The position numbers and the translations under genes are program-made. The notes beneath the pieces were generated by a model. That model ran no database searches. It worked only from the letters and a program-made list of their open reading frames with translations, and was not told where the DNA came from. A stretch of 64,000 nucleotides of DNA from CADEED01 sp035701825 (lineage in GTDB: Bacteria; Pseudomonadota; Gammaproteobacteria; Steroidobacterales; Steroidobacteraceae), in contig DASSRK010000051.1 of NCBI GenBank assembly GCA_035701825.1, positions 1 through 64,000 on the forward strand, read 5' to 3'. Positions 62,202-64,000 of this stretch are shown here, one piece after another (positions within the stretch are counted from its first letter, which is position 1; each line of letters opens with the position of its first letter).

Positions 62202-62699
62202 ATGCGGACCCGTGTACTCGTCGCCCTGCTGTTCGTACCCCTGCTGCTGCAGGCGCAGGATCCCCCGGCCAACGACCCGGCCCCGGCTCCAGACGAGCCG
62301 CAGTCCATCGACGCCCTGCGCCGCGGCATTCCGCTCGACGAGGAGCGCACGCCGCTGCCGATGGCGCGAACCGAGAACACCGACCTGAAGCGCAAGCGCG
62401 CCTACCCGGACCAGCCGCCGACCATTCCTCATTCCATCGATGGCTACCAGGTCGACAAGAACTCGAACCGCTGCCTGTTGTGCCACTCGCGCGCCAACGC
62501 CGCCAACTTCCAGGCGCCGATGGTGAGTGTCACGCATTTCGTGGATCGTGACGGGCAGGTGCTGGCGGCGGTGTCGCCGCGCCGCTATTTCTGCACGCAG
62601 TGCCACGTGGTGCAGACCGAAGCCAAGCCGCTCGTGCCGAACGATTTCCGCGACGTGGACGAGCTGATGACGGTCGAGTCCGAATCGCGGGGTCATTGA
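62202..62699 (+). CDS. napB: NapB, diheme cytochrome c subunit
   Basis: The 165-residue protein has a signal peptide (VLVALLFVPLLLQAQ) and two heme sites, CLLCH (residues 91-95) and CTQCH (131-135). His residues in the preceding segments (IPHSIDGY, VTHFVDR) can be the second axial ligands, as in known NapB. It passes electrons from NapC to NapA. The ATG lies 5 bases after the napA stop. Confidence 0.93.
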   Translation: MRTRVLVALLFVPLLLQAQDPPANDPAPAPDEPQSIDALRRGIPLDEERTPLPMARTENTDLKRKRAYPDQPPTIPHSIDGYQVDKNSNRCLLCHSRANAANFQAPMVSVTHFVDRDGQVLAAVSPRRYFCTQCHVVQTEAKPLVPNDFRDVDELMTVESESRGH

Positions 62700-62701
62700 G
62701 C

Positions 62702-63295
62702 ATGCGACTGCCGGACTTCGTGGTGCGCTATTGGCGCACGCTGAGCAGGCCGAGCCGGCACCTGAGCCTCGGTGTGCTGACGCTGGGAGGATTCGTGGGC
62801 GGCGTGCTGTTCTGGGGCGGCTTCAATACCGCGCTCGAGGCCACCAACACCGAAACCTTCTGCGTCAGCTGCCACGAGATGCAGGACAACGTGTTCGCCG
62901 AGCTCAAATCGACCATCCACTACACCAATCGCTCCGGGGTGCGCGCCACCTGCCCGGACTGCCACGTGCCGCACGAGTGGACCCACAAGATCGCGCGCAA
63001 GATGCAGGCCTCGAAGGAGGTGTGGGGCAAGATGTTCGGCACCATCGACACCCGCGAGGAATTTCTCGACAAGCGCCGCGACCTCGCCGAGCACGAGTGG
63101 GCGCGGCTCAAGGCGAATGACTCACTCGAGTGCCGCAACTGCCATCAACGTGATTCCATGGACCTGACGAGGCAGAGCACGCGGGCAGCGGCGATCCACG
63201 AAAGCTGGCTGCTCACGGGCGAGAAAACCTGCATCGACTGCCACAAGGGCATCGCCCACAAATTGCCCGACATGGCCGGCGTCCCGCAGGGCTAG
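62702..63295 (+). CDS. napC: NapC, membrane tetraheme cytochrome c
   Basis: The 197-residue NapC/NirT-family protein has a membrane helix (about 22-42) that anchors four heme sites: CVSCH (54), CPDCH (84), CRNCH (144) and CIDCH (177). It takes electrons from the quinol pool and feeds NapB. EFLDKRRDLAEHEWARLKAND is a conserved family region. It closes the napEDABC set; its stop overlaps the convergent copB stop. Confidence 0.95.
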   Translation: MRLPDFVVRYWRTLSRPSRHLSLGVLTLGGFVGGVLFWGGFNTALEATNTETFCVSCHEMQDNVFAELKSTIHYTNRSGVRATCPDCHVPHEWTHKIARKMQASKEVWGKMFGTIDTREEFLDKRRDLAEHEWARLKANDSLECRNCHQRDSMDLTRQSTRAAAIHESWLLTGEKTCIDCHKGIAHKLPDMAGVPQG

Positions 63296-64000
63296 AACCA
63301 GAGCCGCAATCCGGCCACGGCGGTGAACCCGGATTCTTCTTCTCCCGCGGCTTCCGCCAGGTCCGCGGTCTCGCCGAACCGCCAGGTCCAGTCGAGGCCC
63401 ACGTAGGGTGCGATCTCGCGGCGGATTTCATAGCGCAGCCGCAATCCGAAGGACAGTTCGGACAGTCCCGCGCCTATGAGCTTCTCCGCATCGTCCTTGC
63501 CGTAGACATCGAGCTCGAGCTGGGGTTGCAGCACCAGCCTCTGCGTGAACAGGCAGTCGCGCTCCAGTTTCAGGCGCAGGGCGCTGCGGCCGTCCTCGCC
63601 GAGGTAGACAGCCGCCTCGGTCTCGACGAAGCCGGGCGCGAGACCCGCCACGCCCGCGCCTAACCACTCGCGCGAAGGCCCGACCCCGGCATCGTGGCGC
63701 AGCCCCGCGCGCACGCTCCACCAGGCGGATACGATGCGCTCCCAGCCGAGCTCGATCCGCGATTCGTGCGTGGTGTCGCCGTCGCGCGCACCTTCGGCCT
63801 GCAGCCAGGCCTTGTGATAGTCGCCGCCATACCACGCGTTGGCATCCCAGGCGAATCCCGGGCCGTCGGAGGCATCGCGCCATTCGAGCCGGTCGAGCAT
63901 GATCTTGCCGAAGGTCTTGCGGTCGTCCATGCCCATCATCTCCACCATTTGCGCGTACGACATGTCGTGCACGTGGGTCTGCGGCGGATCGGGTGGCACG
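63292..64000 (-). CDS. copB: CopB-like copper-resistance outer-membrane protein (5' end cut)
   Basis: At least 235 codons of a CopB-type protein are present; the N-terminus, probably with a Met/His-rich region and signal, lies beyond the right edge. Visible marks are MSYAQMVEMMGMDD, FAWDANAWYGGDYHKAWLQAEG, and repeated barrel strands to the terminal AVAGLRLWF with C-terminal Phe. CopB acts in the outer membrane in copper tolerance. It is convergent with napC over 4 bases. Confidence 0.85.
   Translation of the reverse strand, partial: VPPDPPQTHVHDMSYAQMVEMMGMDDRKTFGKIMLDRLEWRDASDGPGFAWDANAWYGGDYHKAWLQAEGARDGDTTHESRIELGWERIVSAWWSVRAGLRHDAGVGPSREWLGAGVAGLAPGFVETEAAVYLGEDGRSALRLKLERDCLFTQRLVLQPQLELDVYGKDDAEKLIGAGLSELSFGLRLRYEIRREIAPYVGLDWTWRFGETADLAEAAGEEESGFTAVAGLRLWF

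Overview
The window is a high-GC chromosomal stretch from a Gram-negative aerobic proteobacterium. Most genes show a strong G/C third-position bias, abut or overlap by 1-4 bases (ATGA or GTGA junctions), and include TonB-dependent receptors, Sec, Tat and lipoprotein signals, a periplasmic nitrate reductase and a copper-resistance outer-membrane protein. TonB receptors paired with acyl-CoA catabolism, PQQ enzymes and a 23-residue membrane peptide fit a gammaproteobacterium of the Steroidobacter/Nevskia/Xanthomonas neighbourhood. That placement is an inference from style. I saw no rRNA, tRNA, CRISPR array, insertion sequence or phage genes.

Layout. 1-6.6 kb: a tiny membrane peptide, an A/T-richer membrane protein, a PQQ-type beta-propeller protein and two adjacent histidine kinases without a response regulator. 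6.6-10.3 kb: a PLP decarboxylase, a Na+/H+ antiporter and a His-rich lipoprotein. 10.3-18.2 kb (minus strand): a respiratory cluster made of a subunit I-III fusion oxidase, a lipoprotein cytochrome c, a PQQ alcohol dehydrogenase with the extra Asp of lanthanide enzymes, a XoxJ-like binding protein, a second cytochrome c, a CuA/cytochrome c subunit II and a YVTN propeller. It reads as a complete path from alcohol to oxygen. 18.3-20.2 kb: MarR regulator, CDF metal exporter and a small membrane protein, divergent from the oxidase across an 18-bp perfect palindrome.

20.2-36 kb is mixed: a receiver-domain gene with an in-frame internal deletion, small lipoproteins, a CocE/NonD hydrolase, an unrecognised two-gene unit (23432-25404), a hybrid kinase, a TonB receptor, a Tat-signal SDR with a DUF2231 protein, an esterase, a metallo-beta-lactamase-fold lipoprotein and a diguanylate cyclase. 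36-41.6 kb: a glutamine amidotransferase, DUF1330, a DUF2938-DUF2798 pair divergent from a MerR regulator over a SoxR-box-like operator, a cupredoxin-like protein, a TRIC-type channel and a GyrI-like/MFS pair.

42.1-51.6 kb is a tight seven-gene catabolic operon: TonB receptor, MFS transporter, carboxylesterase, acyl-CoA ligase, TetR regulator, SDR and thiolase. Together they could import an ester, hydrolyse it, activate the acid with CoA and shorten it. 51.6-59.2 kb: a pyrimidine-dimer glycosylase, NTF2-like protein, MHS transporter and 5-oxoprolinase fusion, then a carboxymuconolactone decarboxylase-like protein. 59.2-63.3 kb: napEDABC, with no napF/G/H in the window. The right edge cuts a copB gene.
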